This document shows, piece after piece, positions 1 through 7,605 of a DNA stretch of 33,771 nucleotides. The notes under the pieces were generated by a model. That model was not told the origin of the DNA. It worked only from the letters and a program-made list of their open reading frames with translations, and searched no databases. The position numbers were made by a program, and so were the translations under genes. Origin of the DNA: Dinoroseobacter sp. (GTDB lineage Bacteria > Pseudomonadota > Alphaproteobacteria > Rhodobacterales > Rhodobacteraceae); assembly GCA_030066795.1 (NCBI GenBank), contig JASJAW010000033.1:1-33771 (forward strand), written 5' to 3'. How positions within the stretch are numbered: position 1 is the first letter of the stretch; every line of letters begins with the position of its first letter.

Positions 1-7
1 ATTTCAG

Positions 8-52
8 TGGTGAGCCGTGCAGGATTCGAACCTGCGACCCACTGATTAAAAG
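8..52. repeat. Left attachment-site repeat (partial tRNA-Lys 3' end)
   Basis: These 45 bases are identical to bases 8574-8618, which run from the CCA end of the intact tRNA-Lys gene through its T-arm and variable region into the anticodon loop. Identity stops just before the 5' side of the anticodon stem, so this copy cannot fold into a tRNA. A perfect direct repeat of a tRNA 3' half about 8.6 kb from the intact gene is the usual footprint of site-specific integration, so I read it as the distal att end of an island filling 53-8573. Confidence 0.88.
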
Positions 53-56
53 AGTA

Positions 57-540
57 TTAATAATTATTTAATATCAGCATGTTAGAAAAGTTTCTTCTAG
101 GGTAAGCCAATCCTGGAGTGAGATAGCTTGAATGTACTAGGCTCGCTTTGCCTCCCACTGCCGTGTGTACTAATCGAGTACGTTTAGCATCTTGCAGCTC
201 CGCCCTGCTGAGCTTGTCGCACACGAAGTCGATGGTCCAGACATGGTTAAGATGCGTAGGCCTCAAGCGGATGATCGAGCTGTTTTTGTGGTAGAGCCGT
301 CGCCGCTTCTTGTGTTGCTGTGGAAGCTGTGACCCTTCTTCACACCAAAGCCGCTCGACCTTCTTGTGGTTGACCGTCCAGCCCTTGACGCGAAGGAGGT
401 CGGTGATCTTGCGATAGCCATAACGCCCGTACTGCTTCGCCAAACCGGATCAGAGCCAACCGCAACGTATCATCGTCTCTTTGTATTGGCCGATATTGCA
501 GGGAGCTCCGCGCCATTCCTATCACCCGACACGTCTGTCG
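57..540 (-). pseudogene. IS3-family transposase OrfB fragment (frameshifted)
   Basis: This is the remnant of the catalytic transposase. The segment 340-525 gives the OrfB N-terminus (VIGMARSSLQYRP). After a one-base shift near 445 it continues as AKQYGRYGYRKITDLLRVKG and the KKRRRLYHK linker, followed by the first catalytic Asp region (TIDFV). A further shift near 195 moves the sequence into a frame reading GRSCKMLNVLD followed by TAG, where intact relatives read on through YTRE. The second and third acidic catalytic residues are therefore absent. The open frame beyond that point to base 57 is unrelated sequence reaching the att repeat. Confidence 0.8.
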
Positions 541-905
541 CTCAGACGTCGCGAGCTTCTGACGTGTATGAAAGACGGTCAGACAGAGCTCCTCTGTGGT
601 CAGGCCCTGTGCTTTAGTTGGTTCAGGTTTTCATTAAGGGTCAGCTTGTCCAACTCGAGCTCTGCGACGATCTTATTCAGCCACGCGCTCTCTTTCTCCA
701 GGCACTTCAACTCCGACAACCGTGCGCGTACCATCCCACCAAACCGCTTCCGCTAATTGTAGTAAGTCGCATCGCTGATTCCAACGCTCAGACAAGCCGA
801 GCCAAGATCACCGTCCGCTGTCAGCTCATTCTCTCGCAGCAGCTTTAATAAGTCTTCGCCTAAATGCCTTTTCCGTGCCACCCAAAGCCTCCCTCTCGCA
901 AACAT
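110..905 (-). mobile_element. Decayed IS3-family insertion sequence
   Basis: The minus strand carries recognisable IS3-type OrfA followed by OrfB, both broken. OrfA (about 881 down to 600) starts at a GTG behind a GGAGG site and has an HTH-like region, an in-frame TAG at 753-755 where a Trp is expected before RKRFGG, then a leucine-rich tail. OrfB starts near 540, shifts frame near 445 (an extra T in a short T run), continues with YGRYGYRKITDLL and the integrase-type stretch HVWTIDFV, then meets a second frameshift and a stop near 175. The rest of the DDE catalytic domain is missing. The outer limits are approximate because I could not confirm terminal inverted repeats. Confidence 0.82.
600..881 (-). 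pseudogene. IS3-family transposase OrfA (internal stop)
   Basis: Reading from GTG at 881, the product begins VARKRHLGEDLLKLL and continues through GISDATYYN to an in-frame TAG at 753-755, then RKRFGGMVRARLSELK and a hydrophobic-heptad tail (LEKESAWLNKIVAELE), which is typical of the leucine zipper of IS3 OrfA DNA-binding subunits. The stop replaces the Trp normally found in the YxWRKxFGG motif, a single-base change from TGG. A strong GGAGG ribosome site precedes the GTG. The element cannot make full-length OrfA and probably cannot transpose. Confidence 0.75.
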
Positions 906-989
906 TGTAGCGGCACAGTTCTAGGGGAGCTAAGATAGCGGCGAAGCGCGCTTTGAGCACGCGGATGTGGATTTGCGGTAAGGGCGCTG

Positions 990-2132
990 TTAACTACTGT
1001 CCTCAACTTTGAACGGGGATAGCGTGGGATCCGGTTGGTACACTTGCACCCAACTTGCCGCAGACTCCGGATGTGCCATATCAAGCACTTGACCGAGATC
1101 CAAAAAAGAAACTGGCGGATCACTGGCGTCAAACTCTCGTGCAATCTGATGCAGGATCGTTCCGAGCAAAGCGCTGAACACCGCGGATTGTGTCACCACT
1201 AACAGCCGTTCGCCCAGCAAAAGCTTGTCGTTAATTCCACGAGCGACAAGCGCCAAGGTCGGCATCCAAGATAGTAAAAGCTGACGGCCGGAAATCTGGT
1301 AGACCGTCTGAGGGATCGCGTTTGCGCTTGCTGTTCGAATTCTTCCAAGGTGGGGCGGCACAACGTAGACGATCCTGTCAAAGCCTTGCGGGGCTTGCTC
1401 TACCCACGCTGCAAGGTCTCCGCTTAAAAAGCTGCGCTTAGGGAACCCACCATCTACGAAAGTAAAGCGGCTGGCGGACAGGCCGCGTTCCGCAAATGCC
1501 AGAAGTCCGACCATTGCACCGCGACCGACGACCCGGTCTTCGTCGGTAAGATCAGGGAAGTTCTGCAGAATTTCCCTGTGCGGCAACATTCCGTTGTTGA
1601 GACTGAAGCCAAAATCAATCTGGTCGAACAAGAGCTTGCCATCAACGACCGTGGCACTGCCCTGCATCGCCTCTAGAAGCGCGGGAACAAAACACGTCTC
1701 GAAATAGATCTTGCTATAGTGCTCGGCGCTTACCGGTCTTCCGATGTTCTTTGGCTTTTGCTCCCAACCGGAGCTTAGAATCTGCTCCCAAAAGCCGTGG
1801 TTAATCTTGATGAAGTATGGTTTCCTGCCCTCGCGAAGAATATCCTCGGAGGGGGTGATTTCGAGCTTGGAGTCGACGAAGTGCTGAAAATCTTCTCGGA
1901 GAATTTCTCGGCAGAATCTCCGCAGCGGTTCTCTTAGCTTCCTTTTCGATAGCTGCGGCGAGAACAAACGATGCAGTCTGGTGCTGCGCAGATGTTCAGA
2001 TTGACTGCGCAGAAGCTCAGCTTCAACTGTCTCGGAAAAATCTTCCAGAGAGGCCGTGCCTAGGCCGCTGGGAAGGGCATAGACCATCCCAGTGCTTTTC
2101 TTGAAAAACTCCGCCAACAGGTCGTCAATCAA
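990..2132 (-). CDS. Hypothetical protein, possible GT-D-type fold at C-terminus
   Basis: This is a 380-residue soluble protein with no signal peptide or membrane segment. I do not recognise the family with confidence. Near the C-terminus the pattern of a hydrophobic strand, then SALLGTILHQIAREF and FLDLGQVLD, resembles the end of GT-D-fold glycosyltransferase-like proteins (DUF1792 type), where a similar DxGxxLD motif occurs; this is a weak family-level guess. The first possible start in the open frame is TTG with AGGGG six bases upstream, as no ATG is available. It lies 65 bp downstream of the PLP-enzyme gene on the same strand and is probably cotranscribed with it. It could equally be an unrelated accessory enzyme of the same pathway. 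Confidence 0.7.
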   Translation of the reverse strand: MIDDLLAEFFKKSTGMVYALPSGLGTASLEDFSETVEAELLRSQSEHLRSTRLHRLFSPQLSKRKLREPLRRFCREILREDFQHFVDSKLEITPSEDILREGRKPYFIKINHGFWEQILSSGWEQKPKNIGRPVSAEHYSKIYFETCFVPALLEAMQGSATVVDGKLLFDQIDFGFSLNNGMLPHREILQNFPDLTDEDRVVGRGAMVGLLAFAERGLSASRFTFVDGGFPKRSFLSGDLAAWVEQAPQGFDRIVYVVPPHLGRIRTASANAIPQTVYQISGRQLLLSWMPTLALVARGINDKLLLGERLLVVTQSAVFSALLGTILHQIAREFDASDPPVSFLDLGQVLDMAHPESAASWVQVYQPDPTLSPFKVEDSS

Positions 2133-2197
2133 CAGTTGCCCCTATCAATTCTGTGCGTGGCGTTCGGACATCGGCATTCAACTCTGGCAAAGACGTG

Positions 2198-3226
2198 CTA
2201 TGAGATGACACCTGCAAGGTCTGTCAAAATCTCATCGTCTGTCAAACTACTCATATCCGGATGCGTTGGGATATTGAGCAAGCGAGAGAATAAGGTGCTT
2301 GCTACGGGTGTCGCCTGAAGCGGCTGATAGTACTTCCCGAACGTTAAGTTCTTTGCTTTTAACAGCTCCTGAAGCTCGATTGGTCGTTCGGCGAGATAAG
2401 CCCGGCTCATGCAGGGCGTGTCTCCTGTCAAAGGCAGCAAAGGCACAAGACCGGATTGAAGGGCGAGATTGTCTATTCGGTGCGCCTGTTCGAGGTAGTT
2501 GGGTGCCCAATTATCAACTCGCTTGAGTCGATCCAGCAAGAAAGCGCAAGAGATATCGGAAATCTTCGAATTGTTTAGCCAAGCCGACGCTGGATCAGGC
2601 ACGGTGCCATAGTCAAACAGAGCGTAGAGGTCTTCTTCTCGGTCCGCCGGAACGATTGCCAGACCGCCCTCTCCTGCCCCATACGGTTTCGTTTGATGCA
2701 GGCTTATTGATTGCCAAGGCCAGTTGGGTAAAGTGCGCGCGAAACCGGCGGCATTGTCCAGCAGAACGTGCTTTCCCGTTGAGAGCGCCCATTCAATGTA
2801 AGTTTCAAACAGGTTAGGCGCGCCGCTCCCAAACGGGTTAACGACAATCATTCCATCCCAATCGTCGGGCTCCAACGCCGCAACAAGGGCTAAGTCGAGC
2901 ATCCCGTTTTCGGTGCAATCCAGAACCGTGGAGGAAGCGAAATACCCACGCCCGAGGTTCCTGAAACTGAACGAGGATACCAGCCAGCGTAAAGGCCGGC
3001 CCTCGTCCTGCTCTAACAGGCGCGCCATCCCCTCTAATGCCAGCCCTGCGTTTGCAACTGGGACTGCCACAGCATCGGAGCCAACATTGGCATGGCGCGT
3101 CGCAGCATCACGGAATGCGTGATAGACCGGCCCTCGGTTTGCCCACTGGTTCTCCTGCGCGCATGACCTAAGCAAGTCCTGCACCTGCTGAAAGTCAGGC
3201 AACTTGTTCTCAATAAACTTTATCAA
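2198..3226 (-). CDS. DegT/DnrJ/EryC1/StrS-type PLP-dependent enzyme
   Basis: At 342 residues this is slightly short for a DegT-family sugar aminotransferase but has its landmarks. An N-terminal LPDFQQVQDLL and ANRGPVYHAF resemble the family's opening helix and substrate loop. HVLLDNAAGF (Asp158) corresponds to the Asp that contacts the PLP ring nitrogen. SLHQTKPYGAGEGGLA carries the likely Schiff-base Lys180 followed by the family's GEGG turn. Known members transaminate keto-sugars or, in the AHBA branch, build aminobenzoates; some are dehydratases. The substrate here is unknown. The frame begins right after a stop, and the first usable codon is TTG with no clear ribosome site, so the start is uncertain. 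It is divergent from the ATP-grasp gene across a 138-bp spacer. Confidence 0.75.
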   Translation of the reverse strand: MIKFIENKLPDFQQVQDLLRSCAQENQWANRGPVYHAFRDAATRHANVGSDAVAVPVANAGLALEGMARLLEQDEGRPLRWLVSSFSFRNLGRGYFASSTVLDCTENGMLDLALVAALEPDDWDGMIVVNPFGSGAPNLFETYIEWALSTGKHVLLDNAAGFARTLPNWPWQSISLHQTKPYGAGEGGLAIVPADREEDLYALFDYGTVPDPASAWLNNSKISDISCAFLLDRLKRVDNWAPNYLEQAHRIDNLALQSGLVPLLPLTGDTPCMSRAYLAERPIELQELLKAKNLTFGKYYQPLQATPVASTLFSRLLNIPTHPDMSSLTDDEILTDLAGVIS

Positions 3227-3364
3227 GTACGCTTACGCTCTGACGCTTGGTGTGTTGGTTCCCTCCGGTCTGGAAGAACCAGATCGAGAATGGTAGTGGG
3301 CTAACACGCCCTATCATGCGTTGCAATGCGAAGCAGGCTCCACATGTTTGACGGAAGTGAGTGA

Positions 3365-4438
3365 ATGCCCCGAAAGTTCCTTTTGTTTTCTGGCCATAAT
3401 GATCGGGCAGTAATCGCCTTGTGCCGCTTTTTCGAGCAGAATGGACTGGATTTCTGCGTTGCTGCAAGGGCGACATCGGACGTCATAACAAACAGTCGCT
3501 ATCGCGATCGCATAGTGTTTATCCGGCACACACCTGAGTTAGATATGCAGCTGTTCGCTGACATCATGGACGCGGCTGGAGAAGACAGCCTGATCTATTG
3601 CCCCACAACGGAATTTATCAATCTCTTTATCTTAGATTATAAAGAAGACCTAATTGCTCTGGGTTACGAAATACATCTTCCGAGTGCTGAGCTATATCAC
3701 TCGATAACGAATAAACTTTCAGCGACAGCTTTTTTTTCGTCTGTAGCTGGACTTTTTGTGCCCGAGGAATTGCAGCCAGAAACCGCGAGGGCTCCTTGTG
3801 TGGCTAAGCCAAAACAGAACCTATCAAAAGGTAAGATCCTCTATCCGCAGATTTTACGAGACCCGCCCGAATTAGCGACTTTTCTAGATACGCATGACCC
3901 GCATGCATACTTCTTCCAGCAGTATGTGGGAGGAAGCAGCCTTTACTTCTGCGGATGCCTGGACCGGCAAGGGGTCTGGGCAGGCTTTTGGCAACGAAAC
4001 CTCGGCCAGCAGCCTGGCGGAAAATCGATTGTTCTCGCCCGAGAAGAAGTGGACCCACCGCGCGACTTGATCGCGCTGGAGAACGCGCTGATAACTCGTC
4101 TGACGACCGCGGGTTATTTCGGCCCTTTTATGGTAGAGATCAGGCGCCACAACGCGCGCAACTACTTCATCGAGATTAACCCGCGCTTCTGGGGCCCTTT
4201 GCAACTTGCTGTCGATGTGTGCCCGAAACTTCTGGAGTGTTTTGTTCGCATGGCACTTCCTCGGTTCTCGAGCACTAGCAAGCGAAATAAGTTAAGCCCC
4301 TGTTATTACGTGTGGAAAGGCGGCATGATCAAGTGGGAACAGCTGGAAAGACCGGACGAGATATCTGCGGTGTTGTCGGACCAGCCAGCATGGGACGTAT
4401 TTCAGCGTAAGGACTATGAAGATGTCGAAATGCTCTGA
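3365..4438 (+). CDS. ATP-grasp domain ligase
   Basis: This 357-residue protein has the organisation of single-chain ATP-grasp carboxylate ligases. It has an N-terminal Rossmann-like preATP-grasp domain (FLLFSGHNDRAVIALCRFF), a middle ATP-binding region with a candidate nucleotide-contacting Lys in CVAKPKQNLSKGK near residue 147, and the C-terminal Mg-binding signature YFIEINPRFWG near residues 266-277, whose Glu and Asn coordinate magnesium in the family. Such enzymes join a carboxylate to an amine or thiol using ATP and an acyl-phosphate intermediate. The start ATG follows GGAAGTGAG. The stop overlaps the start of the methyltransferase gene by 23 bp, so the two are translationally linked. 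The substrate is unknown; a role in a small-molecule or surface-glycan modification pathway is inferred from neighbours. Confidence 0.85.
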   Translation: MPRKFLLFSGHNDRAVIALCRFFEQNGLDFCVAARATSDVITNSRYRDRIVFIRHTPELDMQLFADIMDAAGEDSLIYCPTTEFINLFILDYKEDLIALGYEIHLPSAELYHSITNKLSATAFFSSVAGLFVPEELQPETARAPCVAKPKQNLSKGKILYPQILRDPPELATFLDTHDPHAYFFQQYVGGSSLYFCGCLDRQGVWAGFWQRNLGQQPGGKSIVLAREEVDPPRDLIALENALITRLTTAGYFGPFMVEIRRHNARNYFIEINPRFWGPLQLAVDVCPKLLECFVRMALPRFSSTSKRNKLSPCYYVWKGGMIKWEQLERPDEISAVLSDQPAWDVFQRKDYEDVEML

Positions 4439-5177
4439 AGGTTTACTGGCCGACCTGGCGGCGGTTTCAAAACATTCACACTATCAAGCTTTGCATCCCT
4501 CGCTGTCTGAGCGGATTGAGCTGCCCCGAGACTATGAGCCTCGCAAGCTACTTGAAGCCGAACGTGACACGTTTGTAGTCCGATTTGTCGACTTCACGGG
4601 CGCTTCAGTCGCGGACATCGGAGCGAACACAGGGTATTTCACTTTGGCGGCGGTGGCGCATGGTGCAACACAAGTGTTGGCAATCGAGGGAAACCGCCGT
4701 CACGCCAGTTTTTTGTCAAAATGCGTCGAGCACATGGAGCTCACGGATAAAATCAATATAGAAAATCGCTATATAGATTTTGTCCCTTACGATATGCCGC
4801 CTTTTGATATCACAATTTGCTTCAACGTTCTTCACCACCTTGGCGATGATTTCCGCTCGGACACGAAACGAAAAGATGCATTTCAAGAAATGGCCTATGC
4901 GCTATACGAGATTGTAAAACACAGCGGCACCACGATTTTTCAAATCGGTTTTAACTGGAAGGGCGACCGATACTCTCCGCTAACAAGCTCTGGAACAAAG
5001 CGAGAGATTGTAGAGTTTGTCGAGAAAAGCCTGAGAGACCTAGATGTGGAGATCTCGGTCGGCTGCTTTGACCCAGAGACTAAAGCCTATCAACTTGCGA
5101 ATGAAAAGAATATGGCTCGGTTCGATGATCTAGGAGAGTTTGCCAACCGTCCCGTTTTCATCATCAAACGAACTTGA
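4416..5177 (+). CDS. Class I SAM-dependent methyltransferase
   Basis: The 253-residue product has the Rossmann SAM-binding motif I, VADIGANTGYFTLAAV, at about residues 65-80, motif II with acidic end QVLAIEG, and the post-motif FDITICFNVLHHLGDD that places a catalytic-face loop after strand 4. This is the architecture of small-molecule methyltransferases; nothing indicates an RNA or protein target. It overlaps the ATP-grasp gene by 23 bp in another frame, which argues for a joint product. The alternative start ATG two codons downstream of the first (MSKCSEG) is equally possible. The gene is AT-rich compared with the core region and ends convergent to the truncated gene at 5265-5984. Confidence 0.83.
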   Translation: MKMSKCSEGLLADLAAVSKHSHYQALHPSLSERIELPRDYEPRKLLEAERDTFVVRFVDFTGASVADIGANTGYFTLAAVAHGATQVLAIEGNRRHASFLSKCVEHMELTDKINIENRYIDFVPYDMPPFDITICFNVLHHLGDDFRSDTKRKDAFQEMAYALYEIVKHSGTTIFQIGFNWKGDRYSPLTSSGTKREIVEFVEKSLRDLDVEISVGCFDPETKAYQLANEKNMARFDDLGEFANRPVFIIKRT

Positions 5178-5264
5178 GTGGGAGGTTCTTTTAAGCTTGA
5201 TATAAAGGTAATAGGTGACCGCAAAGAAGGTCTGTAGCTCAGTACGATTTCTGAAGATCGAAAT

Positions 5265-5984
5265 TTAAGTTTCGCGAAGTAGCCGAGACAGAAAGCCCGA
5301 GGCCTTTGCGGCATTCTTTGCCTTATTGCGATTTTTGATTATTAGATGATCAAATGTCGACTCTCTGGATCGAATAGGCAGGAGGTGGTTCTTGTTTTTC
5401 TTCGAGATAGGAAAGCGCGTCACGGCCTCTTGAAAATCCCACTCCAAGGACAGATAGGCATCCAGTTCTTTGGCTGATAATTCGATACCGATCTTTGCGC
5501 CAACCAAGCAAGTCAATTCCTTGAATGTACAAGGCTGCTTGTCGCGCTCTACAAGGTCTAAGCTAAAAAATGAGCCGCGCATCCCCCGCGAGTATACCAA
5601 GCCGATCTCGACCGGTGTCTTAAATTGCCATTCCAGATCAAAGAACTCACCATTGCCATTTTGATCGATTATCAGGTTGCCAGGGATAGCATCATAAAAT
5701 GCCCCCGGAACTTTCAGCTTTGCGTTGAAGCTGTTGTTTCCTGCCCCCTCTGTCTCTGCAATCAGCGCTTTAAGCCAAACGTCAGCCCAAGCTGCCAAGT
5801 CATCAACCGTCCAATTAGGGCTATGCATTACGTTTTGCAGCTCGTCAGTCCACAACTTGCCGTTAGAAAACCTCTCCTCTTCCAGAACAAGTTCAAAGGA
5901 GACACCCTCGTCCGGTTCCGCGTCGTTGAGCCTGCTACGTTCAACGAGAAGACTGCCGTCCTGTTCAAGCATATCCACCTTCAT
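5265..5984 (-). pseudogene. C-terminal fragment of a polysaccharide-cluster protein
   Basis: The 239-residue frame looks like the tail of a larger protein. Its central block, IPGNLIIDQNGNGEFFDLEW followed by TPVEIGLVYSRGM, matches from memory the C-terminal domain of large methyltransferase/glycosyltransferase proteins of O-antigen and capsule clusters, where Asn and Asp of N-L-I-x-D and D-L-E-W recur in a kinase-like or phosphotransferase-like arrangement. The usual N-terminal SAM-binding or glycosyltransferase domain is absent, and at about 5985-6030 the sequence changes to a GC-rich patch, so the 5' end was probably lost by recombination. The ATG at 5984 has no convincing ribosome site. 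It could be an independent short gene. Confidence 0.55.
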
Positions 5985-6053
5985 CCCAATCGGGTCGGAA
6001 CCAGCGAAACTTATAGACTGCAGCGCCGCTCATGCCGCGTCTCCGGGTGAGCC

Positions 6054-6236
6054 ATGCGACGTTCCCGGAACGCATTGAGGCTCTCACGGGTGACGCGCCT
6101 AGGCAAGCTGCTGTCCTCGCTCGAGCTGGCGGGCGGCGAGGTCCTGAAACGGTTTCAGGTGGTGCAATCGGCAAAGGATACTCCCCAGGCCAAGGCCAAC
6201 CGCGAGTTGGCGAAGCTGAAGAAGGGGACAGGGTGA
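6054..6236 (+). CDS. Small hypothetical protein, unrecognised
   Basis: This 60-residue basic frame ends with a helix-rich, lysine-rich tail (ANRELAKLKKGTG). Its stop codon overlaps the ATG of the next small frame in a TGATG arrangement, which is the main reason to take it seriously. It lies in a patch clearly richer in G+C than the surrounding island. I do not recognise it. A remnant of a plasmid mobilisation or replication region is one guess from size, charge and pairing, without direct motif support. It may be spurious, as GC-rich DNA opens long frames by chance. Confidence 0.35.
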   Translation: MRRSRNALRLSRVTRLGKLLSSLELAGGEVLKRFQVVQSAKDTPQAKANRELAKLKKGTG

Positions 6237-6386
6237 TGGCGTATCGCAACGGACGGGATCGTAGCCGGGACGCCGAACGGCGCGCGGCGGAGGAAGCTCG
6301 GCGAAGGCGGCGCGCGAGGCGGACGCACGGCTGGCGGAGCTGGACCGTAACGTGACGCGGTTAGAAGGCGTGCGCGATACCCGGTG
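6235..6386 (+). pseudogene. Small Arg/Glu-rich frame, probably frameshifted
   Basis: Starting at the ATG embedded in the preceding stop (TGATG), the frame reads MAYRNGRDRSRDAERRAAEE, then an abnormal Arg run. A one-base shift near 6302 instead gives KAAREADARLAELDRNVTRL and ends at TGA about 6386. The shifted reading makes a regular charged coiled-coil-like helix of about 50 residues, as in many small plasmid accessory proteins. Both the gene and the shift are inferences from composition; no family is recognised. Confidence 0.3.
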
Positions 6387-6640
6387 AGAACAGGCACTTG
6401 CTAATCCCTGACTGTGTGAGGCGGTCAGAATTGCACTCTGGGCAAAGGTTCCTAGTGCGGTTTCTAGTCGCTTGGTCAATAACCAAACGGTTCTTCTTGC
6501 CCCCGTCGGTCTCCCAAATGGGATGAACGAGGATGACCTGCCGGGTTCACTGCTCGCGCGCATCACCACTTGTGAATTCGATGATTGAGGCTCGATCAAA
6601 CGCGCAAGGAACGCGGTTGCGCAGAAAGTTGAAGTGAAGA
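6387..6640. other. No recognised gene
   Basis: Open frames cross this stretch on both strands, but none has a ribosome site, recognisable motif or codon pattern that stands out. It separates the GC-rich patch from the end of the membrane-protein operon. Confidence 0.4.
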
Positions 6641-7126
6641 TCAAGCCTCGCTGCCAGACTGCTTCTGGGTTCGCCATACAATGACGAAGAGAATTGTTGT
6701 GAGCAAAAGAGCGGCGGCGCAAACACCGATGACCCATGCAACGTCGCCTGCTACACTGGCAAGTGAAAACGAAACGTCCCAACCAACTTCACGGTTAATC
6801 GTTATCGCTTCAGTTTTTGGCCAACCAAAGACCGAGTACCCGGTACCAACGAAGAACACGACAACGTTGGCTCTCCAAGTCAGGTACGCCGCACGTACAT
6901 CACTGGGCGTGTGATAGACAAAATAGATTACTGCACATGAGGCTGTGATCGCAGCAACCCCGATTGCTGCGATCAGAATCTTGATATTGATATGATCGAT
7001 CGCCCGAGCGGTTTCCTCTGGCATCAAGTACAGACCACAGAGCAAAGCAACAAATAACAAACCGCCAGCAATCGCAACGTAGAGTGCTAACGAGCTGTTA
7101 AAAGCTGGCTCGAGCCTATTCGTCAA
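6641..7126 (-). CDS. Four-helix membrane protein, unrecognised
   Basis: The 161-residue protein has four clear hydrophobic segments: about residues 13-34 (ALYVAIAGGLLFVALLCGLY), 48-70, 88-103 (VVVFFVGTGYSVFGW) and 129-151 (ending LLLTTILFVIVW). There is a short acidic loop after the first and a charged C-terminal tail. No signal-peptide cleavage motif is evident. It is the last gene of a minus-strand operon; its ATG overlaps the stop of the upstream gene by 4 bp (7123-7126), so the two are coupled. I do not recognise a family. The pairing with another membrane protein and a soluble protein on an island is compatible with an accessory or defence-type module, an inference only. Confidence 0.65.
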   Translation of the reverse strand: MTNRLEPAFNSSLALYVAIAGGLLFVALLCGLYLMPEETARAIDHINIKILIAAIGVAAITASCAVIYFVYHTPSDVRAAYLTWRANVVVFFVGTGYSVFGWPKTEAITINREVGWDVSFSLASVAGDVAWVIGVCAAALLLTTILFVIVWRTQKQSGSEA

Positions 7127-7605
7127 TTTTGATGAGCACCATCTCGTTTGCGCAGAAGGGATCTACGCATTCTGTGAGATGACATTCCAACTATAGAGAA
7201 CGCGACTACAGCGAATGCGCTAGGCGCAATTGATCCGATCCCGCTCGCGGATACATTTGAAAGAAGAACAAAAAACGCAGTGGCAACGACAGCGATTGAG
7301 AGCAGCAGAATTCCGTCCACTGTCGCAAAAACCCATTTGGACACTTCGGTGTGTCTAGCAACCTCAGGCTGTGCCAGCACCTTCTGGGCGGCCAACGCTT
7401 TGCGTATCGCTCTAGTCGACTGCGCCTCAATCTTTAGGCTAACCAAGTCTTCGGAATAGAATTCGCGATACATTGCGCTAACTGCGCGGGCCTTCTGACT
7501 CTTGTAGAGCGGGCTTGCTTTAATCTTCTTCGGGCTTGCGATCGCGACATTGCTGTAGCCGTCGTCGAACGCATCTGCTTGCCGCAGCGCTGCGCTAAAA
7601 GCCAT
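7123..7605 (-). CDS. Two-helix membrane protein with cytoplasmic N-terminus
   Basis: This 160-residue protein has a soluble, basic N-terminal half of about 90 residues that is helix-rich (KARAVSAMYREFYSEDLVSL, then QSTRAIRKALAAQKV). Two transmembrane segments follow, about residues 94-115 (GILLLSIAVVATAFFVLL) and 125-141 (APSAFAVVAFSIVGM), then a short basic tail. The positive-inside pattern places both ends in the cytoplasm. It overlaps its upstream neighbour by 11 bp and its downstream neighbour by 4 bp, so the three form a tight operon. No enzymatic motif is visible and no family is recognised. Confidence 0.6.
   Translation of the reverse strand: MAFSAALRQADAFDDGYSNVAIASPKKIKASPLYKSQKARAVSAMYREFYSEDLVSLKIEAQSTRAIRKALAAQKVLAQPEVARHTEVSKWVFATVDGILLLSIAVVATAFFVLLSNVSASGIGSIAPSAFAVVAFSIVGMSSHRMRRSLLRKRDGAHQN

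Noticed and set aside
1..56. A second tRNA-Lys gene at the window start
   Set aside because: Only the 3' 45 bases match; the 5' acceptor strand and D-arm are absent, so it is an att repeat rather than a gene.
6099..6782. Minus-strand frame of 227 codons in the island
   Set aside because: It crosses the GC-rich patch and the end of the membrane-protein gene, is rich in Arg, Ser and Cys, and has no motif or ribosome site.
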